Shown here piece after piece: positions 14,258 through 22,858 of a stretch of 64,000 bases of DNA. The notes under the pieces were generated by a model. The model worked only from the letters and a program-made list of their open reading frames with translations. It did no database searches and was not told the origin of the DNA. A program made the position numbers and the translations under genes. The stretch comes from Croceibacterium ferulae (GTDB lineage: Bacteria; Pseudomonadota; Alphaproteobacteria; Sphingomonadales; Sphingomonadaceae), in NCBI RefSeq assembly GCF_003660445.1, contig NZ_QZVQ01000010.1, positions 62,001 through 126,000 of the forward strand, in the 5' to 3' direction. Each line of letters opens with the position of its first letter. The stretch's first letter is position 1.

Positions 14258-14700
14258 GGCTGCTCCCCCGATGAAAAGGCGCCGCTCAGCGCGGTCCAGT
14301 TCTGGCCTGCACGCTTGGCCAGGATGAATGCGACCAGCAGCAGGATGGCAACGACGATCAGAGTTGCCGCAAGCGGGCCAACAAGAGTGGCGAGGCTCAT
14401 GATCGCGCCGACCGTCAGGCCGATCAGCGCCAGCACCGCCACGAATGCCGCCGCGATGCCGTAAATCGCCACCGATTTCAGCTTGGCCGTGGTGAAGCGC
14501 GCGCGGGTTTTCTGGAAGGCAAGCTCCGCCGACGCGTAAGTCTTTCCGTCCTGCCAGGCCGCTTCGATATCGCTCAGCAGAGACCGGTCCGGCATGTTAT
14601 CCGAGTCGGCAGCATTGGCCGCAGCCGCACTGTCGCTGGTGGCGAGTGGCAGGCCGTCGTCCCGCATTGGCGGGACGACGGTGTCAGGCTGATGGGCCAT
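14254..14700 (-). CDS. Phage-holin-superfamily (YqjE-like) membrane protein
   Basis: A 148-residue protein with a polar N-terminus and two adjacent membrane helices (about residues 78-98 and 108-128: IYGIAAAFVAVLALIGLTVG, then LAATLIVVAILLLVAFIL), the fold of the phage_holin_3_6/YqjE family. These chromosomal proteins are not lysis holins; they belong to stress-related membrane clusters. The ATG at 14700 lies 7 bp after the DUF883-like gene, and the stop overlaps the next start, so this is an operon. A longer frame upstream would run back into the preceding gene and is rejected. Confidence 0.8.
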   Translation of the reverse strand: MAHQPDTVVPPMRDDGLPLATSDSAAAANAADSDNMPDRSLLSDIEAAWQDGKTYASAELAFQKTRARFTTAKLKSVAIYGIAAAFVAVLALIGLTVGAIMSLATLVGPLAATLIVVAILLLVAFILAKRAGQNWTALSGAFSSGEQP

Positions 14701-14707
14701 GGTGCGC

Positions 14708-15268
14708 TTACTTGCGCAGGATGCGGGCGAACATGTAGCCAGCCGCGGCCGCCAGGCTGAGGGCGGTGGCAGGGCTGCTGCGCACGAACGCCTTGGCATC
14801 CTCGCCCAGCTCTTCCAGCGACTTCTCGTTCAGCCGGTCCGCGGTGCTTTCGATCCCGCGCGACGCGCTGCGGACGTAATCGCCGTACTTGACGCCCAGT
14901 TTCTCGTCCACGGTGCCGGCATTGTCGCTGATCAGGCGGCTCAGGCTGGTGAGAGCTTCGCTGGCCTTGGCCTTGCCGTCATAGGCGAGGTCGGTCGCCT
15001 TCACGGTTGCGTCATTCTTGTAGCTCTCGCCGCGCGTGCTCGCCTCGCTCTTGTAAGCGGACGCCCGCTCCTTGGCTTCCGCGCCCAGCGCGGCAGCGCC
15101 GGCCTTGGCTTCGTCCAGAGCGGCGGTGAAGCGGCTTTTGGCTTCGGCGGTGTGGCTGGCGCCCAGTTCCGGTGTCTGCGGAATGGTGGTGGCAGCGGGC
15201 GTGATCGGGGTGACGTCCGTGATCGGCTGCGTACCCGGCGTGGTCGTATTCCCAAAAGTATCGGCCAT
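14708..15268 (-). CDS. ElaB/YqjD/DUF883-like membrane-anchored protein
   Basis: A 186-residue protein: a Thr/Pro-rich N-terminus, a long Ala/Lys/Glu-rich helix with repeated EAKxxAxxxKxEA-like segments (about 40-100), and a short C-terminal hydrophobic segment (TALSLAAAAGYMFARILRK), the C-tail anchor typical of YqjD-type proteins. In enterobacteria the related YqjD is a stationary-phase inner-membrane protein that binds ribosomes; the same role here is an inference. An AAGGGG ribosome site lies 8 bases before the ATG. It is the first gene of the cluster and carries a perfect EcfG-type promoter upstream. Confidence 0.8.
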   Translation of the reverse strand: MADTFGNTTTPGTQPITDVTPITPAATTIPQTPELGASHTAEAKSRFTAALDEAKAGAAALGAEAKERASAYKSEASTRGESYKNDATVKATDLAYDGKAKASEALTSLSRLISDNAGTVDEKLGVKYGDYVRSASRGIESTADRLNEKSLEELGEDAKAFVRSSPATALSLAAAAGYMFARILRK

Positions 15269-15326
15269 GCATGATCCCCTTCTTGACTTGCGGACGCGAC
15301 AGGCGTCCTCCTGCGACCGTGCGTGA

Positions 15327-16736
<1,410 letters not shown>

Positions 16737-16781
16737 ACTGGTACGGCGTCGCTGGCCATTCGACCGGCGGCGCCAACCCGG

Positions 16782-17090
16782 TCAGTCGAGCTCCCGGGCC
16801 ACCTCGAGCTCTGCGCGCTCCTGCAGTTCCTCCAGCTTTTCCAGCTTCCGCCGGTTCTTCGGGTTCAGCAGGTACTGCCACACCCCCCAGGCGTTGATGA
16901 CCAGCAGCACGCCGTTCATCGCGGCGATCGGCAGGGCGTCGCTTGTCAGGCCGGAGATGATCCAGCAGATCGCCACCGCGCAGAACAACACAAAGCCCCA
17001 GCCGGTTGCGCGACGACCCAGATCCGCCGCGATCAGCCCGGCTGCCAGCATCGTGCCGCCGGCCGCGATCCATTCCAGTGTCCCGTTCAT
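16782..17090 (-). CDS. Hypothetical membrane protein
   Basis: A 102-residue protein with three hydrophobic segments (about 6-22, 31-48 and 55-74) and a highly charged coiled-coil-like C-terminus (NPKNRRKLEKLEELQERAE). I do not recognise a family. It follows the aldo/keto reductase gene by 16 bp on the same strand and is probably co-transcribed. Its charged tail suggests a cytosolic C-terminus. Confidence 0.7.
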   Translation of the reverse strand: MNGTLEWIAAGGTMLAAGLIAADLGRRATGWGFVLFCAVAICWIISGLTSDALPIAAMNGVLLVINAWGVWQYLLNPKNRRKLEKLEELQERAELEVARELD

Positions 17091-17106
17091 CTCGTCAGTT
17101 CCGCGC

Positions 17107-18033
17107 TCAGAGGCCGGCGTCGGTCAGGCGCGCCAGCTGCTCCGGCGACAGCGTCAGCGCGGCCGCCTCGAACTGCACATCCAGCTGTTCCGGCGTACGC
17201 GCGCTGGCAAGCGGCGCGGCAATACCGGGCTGTGCCATCAGCCATGCCAGGGCAATCGCGCCAAGGCTGGCGCCGGTCTCCGCCGAGACAGCATCCATCG
17301 CCTCCAGCATGGGTCGGCCGCGCTCCAGGTAAGGACCCACACCCCCACCACGTGCCTGTCCGGAGAGATCTTGACGCCGGCGATACTTGCCCGTCAGGAA
17401 CCCGGACGCGAGGCCGTAGAATGGCAGCATGATGATGCCGTGCGTCACGCAGTAGGCCTGCAAATCGGCGCCATAATCGTCACGGCTGACCAGATTGTAT
17501 TCGTTCTGCAGAACGGTGAACGGGGTGCTTCCCGCCTCGCGCGCCACATTGTTCAGGGCTGACAGCCGGGCCAAGGTGAAGTTGGAGGCGCCCAACTCCC
17601 GCACCGTTCCTGCCTCCACCAGAGCATCGAAGCCGGCGGCAACATCTTCCTGGGGCGTGTCGGTTTCGTCACGATGAGCGTAGTAAAGGTCGATGTAGTC
17701 GGTCTGCAGCCGCTCCAGCGACTGCTGCAGTTCCGCGGCAACACGTTCCGGCCGCAAGTCGCCGGTTTCGCCATGCATTCCGGTCTTGGTGCCGATGCGC
17801 ATTTCCGCGCGAACGCCGCTGGCGGCGAGCCAGCGACCGATCACCGCTTCGCTCTCGCCGCCTTCGTGGCCGGGCACCCAGTCGGAATAGCCCTGCGCGG
17901 TGTCGATCATGCGGCCGCCCAGTTCGTAGAACCGGTCAAGCACGGCAAAGCTGGTTGTCTCGTCGGCGGTCCAGCCGAACACGTTGCCGCCCAGCACCAG
18001 GGGTGGACCGGCAAGGCAGGGATGATCATTCAT
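17107..18033 (-). CDS. Aldo/keto reductase
   Basis: A 308-residue NADPH-dependent aldo/keto reductase with a TIM-barrel fold. The catalytic tetrad is visible: Asp in RMIDTAQGYSD, Tyr in that same loop, Lys in IGTKTGMHGE and His in DLYYAHRDETDTPQ. FGASNF-type (LGASNFTLARL) and the C-terminal NADP-binding region (PLASARTPEQLD) follow. The real substrate is unknown; the closest style is the YajO/Tas-like group. It lies 42 bp after ribH and upstream of a small membrane protein gene, so it may be read through from the riboflavin operon. Confidence 0.9.
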   Translation of the reverse strand: MNDHPCLAGPPLVLGGNVFGWTADETTSFAVLDRFYELGGRMIDTAQGYSDWVPGHEGGESEAVIGRWLAASGVRAEMRIGTKTGMHGETGDLRPERVAAELQQSLERLQTDYIDLYYAHRDETDTPQEDVAAGFDALVEAGTVRELGASNFTLARLSALNNVAREAGSTPFTVLQNEYNLVSRDDYGADLQAYCVTHGIIMLPFYGLASGFLTGKYRRRQDLSGQARGGGVGPYLERGRPMLEAMDAVSAETGASLGAIALAWLMAQPGIAAPLASARTPEQLDVQFEAAALTLSPEQLARLTDAGL

Positions 18034-18075
18034 GGCCGCATAACGGCAGAAGCGGACAACGGTGCCCGATCAGGT

Positions 18076-18495
18076 TCAGGCAAAACGCTGCTGGATGTCG
18101 AGCAGCGTCATTGCTGCCACCGCAGCGCCGGCACCCTTGTTGCCTTGCGCCGGGTCGGCACGAACGATCGCCTGCGCCTCGTTCTCCGTCGTCAGGATGC
18201 CATTCCCGATGGGGATACCGTCCATGGTAAGCGCCATGACCGCCCGCGCGCTCTCACCGGCGACGATCTCGAAGTGGTAGGTTTCCCCGCGGATCACGAC
18301 GCCCAGTGCCACGAACCCTTCATACCGCCCGCTCTCCGCTGCAGCAGCGATGGCGCCGGGAACTTCCAGCGCGCCGGGGACGGTCAGCACCTCGACCTCA
18401 TGGCCGGCTTCTTCCAGGGCGCCGCGTGCGCCGGCGATCAGCATGTCGTTCAGATGCGCGTAGAAGCGGGCTTCGACGATCAGGAACCGGGCCAT
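18076..18495 (-). CDS. ribH: 6,7-dimethyl-8-ribityllumazine synthase
   Basis: A 139-residue lumazine synthase that joins the RibB product (dihydroxybutanone phosphate) with the ribitylaminopyrimidine. Typical features: [44 protein letters not shown] (catalytic His in the GETYHF loop) and the tail [15 protein letters not shown]. It is on the short side, as in alphaproteobacteria. The start overlaps the ribB stop by one base (TGATG at 18493-18497), so RibB and RibH are made from one message. Confidence 0.95.
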   Translation of the reverse strand: MARFLIVEARFYAHLNDMLIAGARGALEEAGHEVEVLTVPGALEVPGAIAAAAESGRYEGFVALGVVIRGETYHFEIVAGESARAVMALTMDGIPIGNGILTTENEAQAIVRADPAQGNKGAGAAVAAMTLLDIQQRFA

Positions 18496-19802
18496 CAGGC
18501 GTTCTCCTCCATGGGGGTAATCGGCTGTTCGCCAACGATGGACAGACCATAACCTTCCAGCCCGACGAGCGAGTGACGGCTGTTGGTCAACAGGATCATG
18601 TCACTGACGCCGAGCTCCGTCAGGATCTGCGCGCCTACGCCATAATCGCGCTGCTCCACCGCGGCGGCGGCGGGGTCTTCCGTGCTGCGGCTCAGATGAC
18701 GGATCGAGCGGCTGGCGTAATCTTCCTGCGGGCGGCTGATCAGCACGACGACGCCGCTGCCGGCCTCGGCAATGGTGCGCATTGCACCTTCCAAAAGGCC
18801 GGTGCGTTGGCAATCCTGCGCGAACACATCGTCGAATACGGACAAGGAATGCATGCGCACCAGCGTCGGCCGATCCGGATCGATCCGGCCCTTTACCAAA
18901 GCCAGTGTCTCGCCACGCGTCGCCTTGTTCCAGAAACTGACCGCCCGCCACTCGCCGCCCCAACGGCTGGTGAAGCTTGCCTCGTTCCGGCGTTCGACCA
19001 AGTGGTCATGCTTGCGACGGTAGGCGATCAGGTCGCGAATGGTGCCGATCTTCAGGCCGTGTTTGCGACCGAAGGCGATCAAATCCTCCAGCCGGGCCAT
19101 GGTCCCGTCATCGTTCAGGACTTCGCAGATCACCGCGCTGGGATTCAGTCCTGCCAGCCGGGAGATGTCGACCGATGCTTCCGTATGTCCGGCACGGACC
19201 AGCACGCCACCCTCGCGAGCGCTGAGCGGGAAGATGTGGCCAGGGCTGACCACGTCGTCCGCGCCCTTGGTGGAGTCGATTGCGACCGCCACGGTGCGCG
19301 CCCGGTCGGCCGCGCTGATGCCGGTGGTGATGCCCTCGCGCGCCTCGATACTGGTGGTGAAGGCGGTTTCCATGCGGCTGCGGTTCTTGCGGCTCATGGG
19401 TTCCAGCTGCAGTTGGTCCACTCGCTCGGGCTGCAATGCCAGGCAAACCAGACCGCGGCCATGTGTTACCATGAAGTTGATGGCATCGGGCGTGGCCATC
19501 TGCGCGGGCACGATGATGTCGCCCTCGTTCTCCCGGTCCTCATCATCCACCAGGATGAACATGCGACCGTTGCGTGCTTCGTCGATGATCTCCTCGATCC
19601 CGACCAGCACAGGCGCACCGGTGGCATTCGCATCGATGAACTGCTCCAGCTTGCGGAGCGTTTCCGCAGTGGGGTTCCAGCTTTCTTCGGTGCAGTCGCG
19701 CAATGTGTTGGGGTGCAGGCCAGCCGCACGAGCCAACCCGGCGCGGGTCATGTTTCCGCTTGCGATCATCTGACGGACGCGGGCGATTGTTGAGTTTGAC
19801 AT
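18495..19802 (-). CDS. ribB: HTH - dihydroxybutanone-phosphate synthase - inactive GTP cyclohydrolase II fusion (RibBX type)
   Basis: A 435-residue fusion. Residues ~5-57 form an XRE-like helix-turn-helix ([20 protein letters not shown]). Residues ~65-270 are a complete 3,4-dihydroxy-2-butanone-4-phosphate synthase with the [10 protein letters not shown] metal loop and the [11 protein letters not shown] and [10 protein letters not shown] motifs. Residues ~280-430 align with GTP cyclohydrolase II, but the zinc cysteines are gone (the usual CDCG site reads AQDCQRTG) and the catalytic RQEGRGIGL is replaced by a stretch reading [12 protein letters not shown]. So only the RibB half should be active, as known for RibBX proteins of alphaproteobacteria; a separate RibA must exist elsewhere. 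The HTH suggests DNA binding and self-regulation (inference). Confidence 0.92.
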   Translation of the reverse strand: MSNSTIARVRQMIASGNMTRAGLARAAGLHPNTLRDCTEESWNPTAETLRKLEQFIDANATGAPVLVGIEEIIDEARNGRMFILVDDEDRENEGDIIVPAQMATPDAINFMVTHGRGLVCLALQPERVDQLQLEPMSRKNRSRMETAFTTSIEAREGITTGISAADRARTVAVAIDSTKGADDVVSPGHIFPLSAREGGVLVRAGHTEASVDISRLAGLNPSAVICEVLNDDGTMARLEDLIAFGRKHGLKIGTIRDLIAYRRKHDHLVERRNEASFTSRWGGEWRAVSFWNKATRGETLALVKGRIDPDRPTLVRMHSLSVFDDVFAQDCQRTGLLEGAMRTIAEAGSGVVVLISRPQEDYASRSIRHLSRSTEDPAAAAVEQRDYGVGAQILTELGVSDMILLTNSRHSLVGLEGYGLSIVGEQPITPMEENA

Positions 19803-19810
19803 ACTGCGGC

Positions 19811-19837
19811 ATTGTCACATCACAATGTGAGGGTCAA
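19811..19837 (-). promoter_or_regulatory. Candidate ribB promoter, nearly leaderless
   Basis: On the minus strand TTGACC (19837-19832) and GACAAT (19816-19811) are separated by 15 nt; an alternative -35, TTGTTG, would give an 18-nt spacer. The ribB ATG begins 9 nt after the -10, which would make the message almost leaderless, consistent with the lack of a ribosome site there. No experimental start is known. Confidence 0.4.
19815..19830. promoter_or_regulatory. Palindrome TCACAT-N4-ATGTGA in the ribB promoter
   Basis: A perfect 6-bp inverted repeat with a 4-nt centre lies between the putative -35 and -10 of ribB and 12 bp upstream of its start codon. Related half-sites (CACATCAC) recur at 19853-19860. 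The position is that of an operator for repression. The obvious candidate binder is the HTH domain of RibB itself, or a regulator of the divergent flavin reductase gene. Confidence 0.5.
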
Positions 19838-19907
19838 CAAACACGTCACACCCACATCACATCAACGGACCTTGCCAGCGCGACGCAGGAAGGCCATCTC
19901 CTGCTGC

Positions 19908-20423
19908 GTGATCGACAGTGAAGCGAATCAGTCTGCCATCCGCGACTCGTTCCGTGCGGCAATGCGGCATGTGGCGTCCACCGTGCATGCGGTAACGACC
20001 ATGCATGCCGGGGAACGCCACGGCATCCTGGCAACTGCGGTAAGCTCGCTCAGCTTCGATCCTCCATCCTTGCTGGTGTGCATCAACCAGGCTGCGTCGC
20101 TGCACCATCCGCTGACCCAGGCGGAGCTGTTCGCGGTCAATGTCCTGGGACTGGAGAACCGGGACATCGCCGAGCAGTTTGCTCAGGCGCGCGGCGCGGA
20201 GCGGTTTACGGTCGGTGACTGGGCGGATGAGCATGGGGCACCGGTGCTGCTGGGTGGACAGTCCGCGATGGTCTGCCGGCGGATCGATTGTCATCGCTTC
20301 GGCACGCACACGATCGTCGTGGGGGAACTGGTCGCGGCGCGACACCGGCAGGACGGTGCCCCCCTGACCTATTACGACCGCAACTATATCGACATTTCGG
20401 GCGCGCCAATCAGCACGATCTAA
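19908..20423 (+). CDS. Flavin reductase domain protein (RutF-like)
   Basis: A ~171-residue flavin-reductase-like protein (FMN-binding split barrel) that would reduce FMN/FAD with NAD(P)H for a partner oxygenase. Family features: FRAAMRHVASTVHAVTT, ATAVSSLSFDPPSLLVCINQ, FAVNVLG and a C-terminal DRNYIDISG. I prefer the GTG at 19908, which gives a normal 16-residue lead before FRAAM and has AGGAAGG 14 bases upstream; an ATG at 19812 would add 32 unrelated residues and lie in the ribB promoter. It diverges from ribB, so flavin synthesis and flavin use share one regulatory region. Its oxygenase partner is not in the window. Confidence 0.85.
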   Translation: MIDSEANQSAIRDSFRAAMRHVASTVHAVTTMHAGERHGILATAVSSLSFDPPSLLVCINQAASLHHPLTQAELFAVNVLGLENRDIAEQFAQARGAERFTVGDWADEHGAPVLLGGQSAMVCRRIDCHRFGTHTIVVGELVAARHRQDGAPLTYYDRNYIDISGAPISTI

Positions 20424-21388
20424 TCGTCACCGGTAATCGGCTGATCGCGCAACGGCACCAGATGCTCCGCGCCATGGAAAGCGGCGCCGATTTCGAGATG
20501 GCCGGCGATCTCGTCGTCGAGCAGTTCCGCGCGCCGTTCCGGCGAGGGGTAGGCCCGGTTGCGCAGCAGGCCGCCGCCGACGCGGCGCCCCAGCGCGCTG
20601 CGCCAGAAGGCCGGGGCTGACGCCGGATCATAGCCGGCATTGGCCAGCAGGTGGACTGACAACCGGTCTGCCTCTTCTTCTGCTTGACGGAGCAGCCGTC
20701 GGTTGCGGCCGAACTCGCCCAGCAGCCCCTTGTCGACCCCTGCCGCTTCCAGCCGCAGGCGATGCTGCAGGATTACATGACCCAGCTCGTGCGCCACGAT
20801 GGCTGCAAGGTCCGCATCGCTGGCGGCTGTCGACAGTTCCTGTGGAATCTGGATCACCTGTCCGTCCGTACGCGCCGACAGGCCGTTGCCCGTGCCAATC
20901 TCCACCACCGCACGGCACCCGCGGGCAGGATGTAGCACGACCTCGCGGAGCGTGTCCTCGCGCCGGATCTGCAGATGCAGGTCGTCGCCGGGTCGCCACT
21001 GGCTGGTCAGCAGGGCAAGCGCTGCCTCCCGCAAGGTCGCACCGGTCGCGACGGGCGTCTGTCCGGCGACTGCGACCAGGCCATCCCTGGGTTGCAGGCC
21101 AGCCATCGCTGCCGCCGACCCGGGGAGAATCTGCGCAATGGCGACCGCGCCCTGCGTGAAAAGCGGATCGGCCCAATCACCCGCATACTGATCGCGGCTG
21201 TGCAAGATCATGCCGGTGAGCGGCATCTGGGCGGGACATATGGGGGCGTTGGCCTCCAGCAACTGCCCCGCGACGCTGGCCAGACGGCGATCCTGCGCGA
21301 ACAGCGCCTCCAGCGCATCCGCAGCCGCCGCGCGCCCCGTCAGCATCATCAGCAGCAGCGCGGACCAGAGCGGCAAGCCCTTATGCAT
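20420..21388 (-). CDS. Secreted PDZ - M48-family metallopeptidase
   Basis: A 322-residue exported protein. A signal peptide spans about residues 1-22 (LWSALLLMMLTGRAAAAD). A PDZ-like domain (ILPGSAAAMAGLQPRDGLVAVAG) is followed by the zinc protease motif IVAHELGHVILQHR and the third-ligand region EEEADRLSVHLLANAGYDP, as in M48 peptidases. It probably cuts or chaperones envelope proteins in the periplasm. The ATG at 21388 overlaps the end of the small membrane gene upstream by 8 bp. Its stop codon overlaps that of the convergent flavin reductase gene (20420-20423). Confidence 0.88.
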   Translation of the reverse strand: MHKGLPLWSALLLMMLTGRAAAADALEALFAQDRRLASVAGQLLEANAPICPAQMPLTGMILHSRDQYAGDWADPLFTQGAVAIAQILPGSAAAMAGLQPRDGLVAVAGQTPVATGATLREAALALLTSQWRPGDDLHLQIRREDTLREVVLHPARGCRAVVEIGTGNGLSARTDGQVIQIPQELSTAASDADLAAIVAHELGHVILQHRLRLEAAGVDKGLLGEFGRNRRLLRQAEEEADRLSVHLLANAGYDPASAPAFWRSALGRRVGGGLLRNRAYPSPERRAELLDDEIAGHLEIGAAFHGAEHLVPLRDQPITGDD

Positions 21389-21560
21389 GACGGCGCTGTA
21401 TCGCCCGGCCGACCGCCAGCACTGGCACGGCGAGCGCGATCCAAGCGACAATATCGCGCCATCCATCGCCGGTCAGCGCGCTGACCAGGCCGACCAAGCT
21501 GCATATCGCCAGCAGCAGCGGAATGCCGAAGACTTGCAACAGGTCGCCCTTGCGCTTCAC
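21381..21560 (-). CDS. Small two-helix membrane protein coupled to PepSY gene
   Basis: A 59-residue protein with two hydrophobic helices (LLQVFGIPLLLAICSLVGLV and IVAWIALAVPVLAVG) and basic ends (VKRKGD, IQRRHA). It starts with GTG overlapping the PepSY stop as GTGA (21557-21560), a strong sign of translational coupling, and ends inside the start of the M48 gene. I do not know a named family. It is probably an accessory of the PepSY membrane protein. Confidence 0.7.
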   Translation of the reverse strand: MKRKGDLLQVFGIPLLLAICSLVGLVSALTGDGWRDIVAWIALAVPVLAVGRAIQRRHA

Positions 21561-22732
21561 GCGAACCGCTCTTCTGCCGCACGCCGGCTGTTCGCGGCAC
21601 GTTTGGCGAGCCAGAGGTACAGGCCCGTCACCAGCACGATGATCGTGAACAGCGTCAGCGCCGCCCACAGCATCTTCAGCGGCAAGCCGCCATAATCGCC
21701 GAAATGCAACGGCTGGGACAGGGCCAGCGCGGAGACGTACCACGGCATGGCGCGCGCATCGGTGAAGGCTCCGCTGCGCGCGTCGATCAGTGCGGGCGTC
21801 AGCAGGCGCTGCGTCAGTGGCGTGCTGCCCTGGAAGAACACGGCATAATGGTGGCCTGAGCTGAACGCGCCACCGGGGAAGGCGATGAACTGCGGCACGA
21901 AGCCCGGCAGAGCGCGTCGGGCCTGCGCCATCGCAAGGTCGAGGCTGCCATAATCGTTCGGCTTAACCGACGGTTGCCTGGCATAGGCGTCCGTCATGTC
22001 CGCCAGCTCACCTGCCTGCCACAGCTGATAGATCGGCGTGGACAGGGCGTTGATGATGCCGGTCAGCCCCACCACCATCATCCAGGCGAGCGCGGCGATG
22101 CCCAGCAGGTTGTGGTAATCGAGCCATTTGACCCGGGGTCGCCGCGTGATGCGCAGGCTGCCAAAGGGCAGCTTGCGGGTGAAGGGCAGGTACAGCACCA
22201 CGCCGCTGACCAGCGCGATCGCGAACAGCACGCCCATCAGCCCCAGGAACAGCATGCCGGGCAGGCCCAGGAACATGTCCGTATGCAGCTGCAGCAGGAA
22301 GTGCATGACGCCGCCCGCCGCCTCCGCTTCCGACCACAGCAGGTCTCCGGTCGATCGATCGAAGGAATGGAGCGTCATCTCGGCGGCTGGCGAGTCCGGC
22401 CGCGGTGCCGTCGTGATGGTCATGGCGGGCTGTTCGTTGTCAAAGGCCATGAACACCAGCACTTCGCCCGGTGCGCGATCCAGGGCTTGCCGGGCCATGA
22501 TGTCGAGCGGCAGCAGCACCGGCGCTGTGCCGGAGGAGGCGACGCCCGGCGCGCCATAGGCCGGGGGAGCCTCCGTCAATCTGTCTATCTCGTCATGGAA
22601 GATCAGCGGCAGGCCGGTGAGGCACAGCATCAGCAGGAACAGCGTGCAAAGCAGGCTGGTCCATTTGTGCAGCCAGCTCCAGATCCGGATCGTGCGCCCC
22701 GTCATTACCCTGCGATCGAATTGCAACAGCAT
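21557..22732 (-). CDS. PepSY-associated transmembrane protein
   Basis: A 391-residue inner-membrane protein of the PepSY_TM family, often found with TonB-dependent iron-siderophore receptors and thought to help reduce or release imported iron. Four membrane helices are evident: about 20-45 (WLHKWTSLLCTLFLLMLCLTG), 155-190, 210-235 and the C-terminal AALTLFTIIVLVTGLYLWLA. Conserved His residues occur in WLHKW, LHTDMFLG and YHNLLG. The start may be the ATG at 22732 or the one at 22705. It lies downstream of rne behind a terminator and heads a three-gene unit with a small membrane protein and the M48 protease. Confidence 0.87.
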   Translation of the reverse strand: MLLQFDRRVMTGRTIRIWSWLHKWTSLLCTLFLLMLCLTGLPLIFHDEIDRLTEAPPAYGAPGVASSGTAPVLLPLDIMARQALDRAPGEVLVFMAFDNEQPAMTITTAPRPDSPAAEMTLHSFDRSTGDLLWSEAEAAGGVMHFLLQLHTDMFLGLPGMLFLGLMGVLFAIALVSGVVLYLPFTRKLPFGSLRITRRPRVKWLDYHNLLGIAALAWMMVVGLTGIINALSTPIYQLWQAGELADMTDAYARQPSVKPNDYGSLDLAMAQARRALPGFVPQFIAFPGGAFSSGHHYAVFFQGSTPLTQRLLTPALIDARSGAFTDARAMPWYVSALALSQPLHFGDYGGLPLKMLWAALTLFTIIVLVTGLYLWLAKRAANSRRAAEERFA

Positions 22733-22793
22733 GCCGGCCTAGCTGCACGAGGCCTTGTCGGCAAGCGTGCCCGCCGCAGTGGTCCGGACAGGC

Positions 22794-22825
22794 AAAGGGC
22801 CGGCCCGCGCTGTGCGGACCGGCCC
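22794..22825 (-). terminator. Terminator after rne
   Basis: On the minus strand GGGCCGG-T-CCGC-ACAGC-GCGG-G-CCGGCCC folds into an 11-bp stem with one mismatch, followed by TTT. It lies about 34 bp after the rne stop. The T-tract is short, but the stem is strong. Confidence 0.6.
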
Positions 22826-22858
22826 CTATCACGCCGTTCTTGTGGCAGTACCTGGAGA

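Noticed and set aside
14254-14700. Prophage remnant because of the holin-like protein
   Set aside because: No other phage gene, integrase or attachment site is near. Chromosomal YqjE-type proteins share this fold, and the neighbours fit that context.
19803-19907. FMN riboswitch before ribB
   Set aside because: The gap is only about 105 bp, and I see none of the conserved RFN-element helices. The putative promoter leaves almost no leader.
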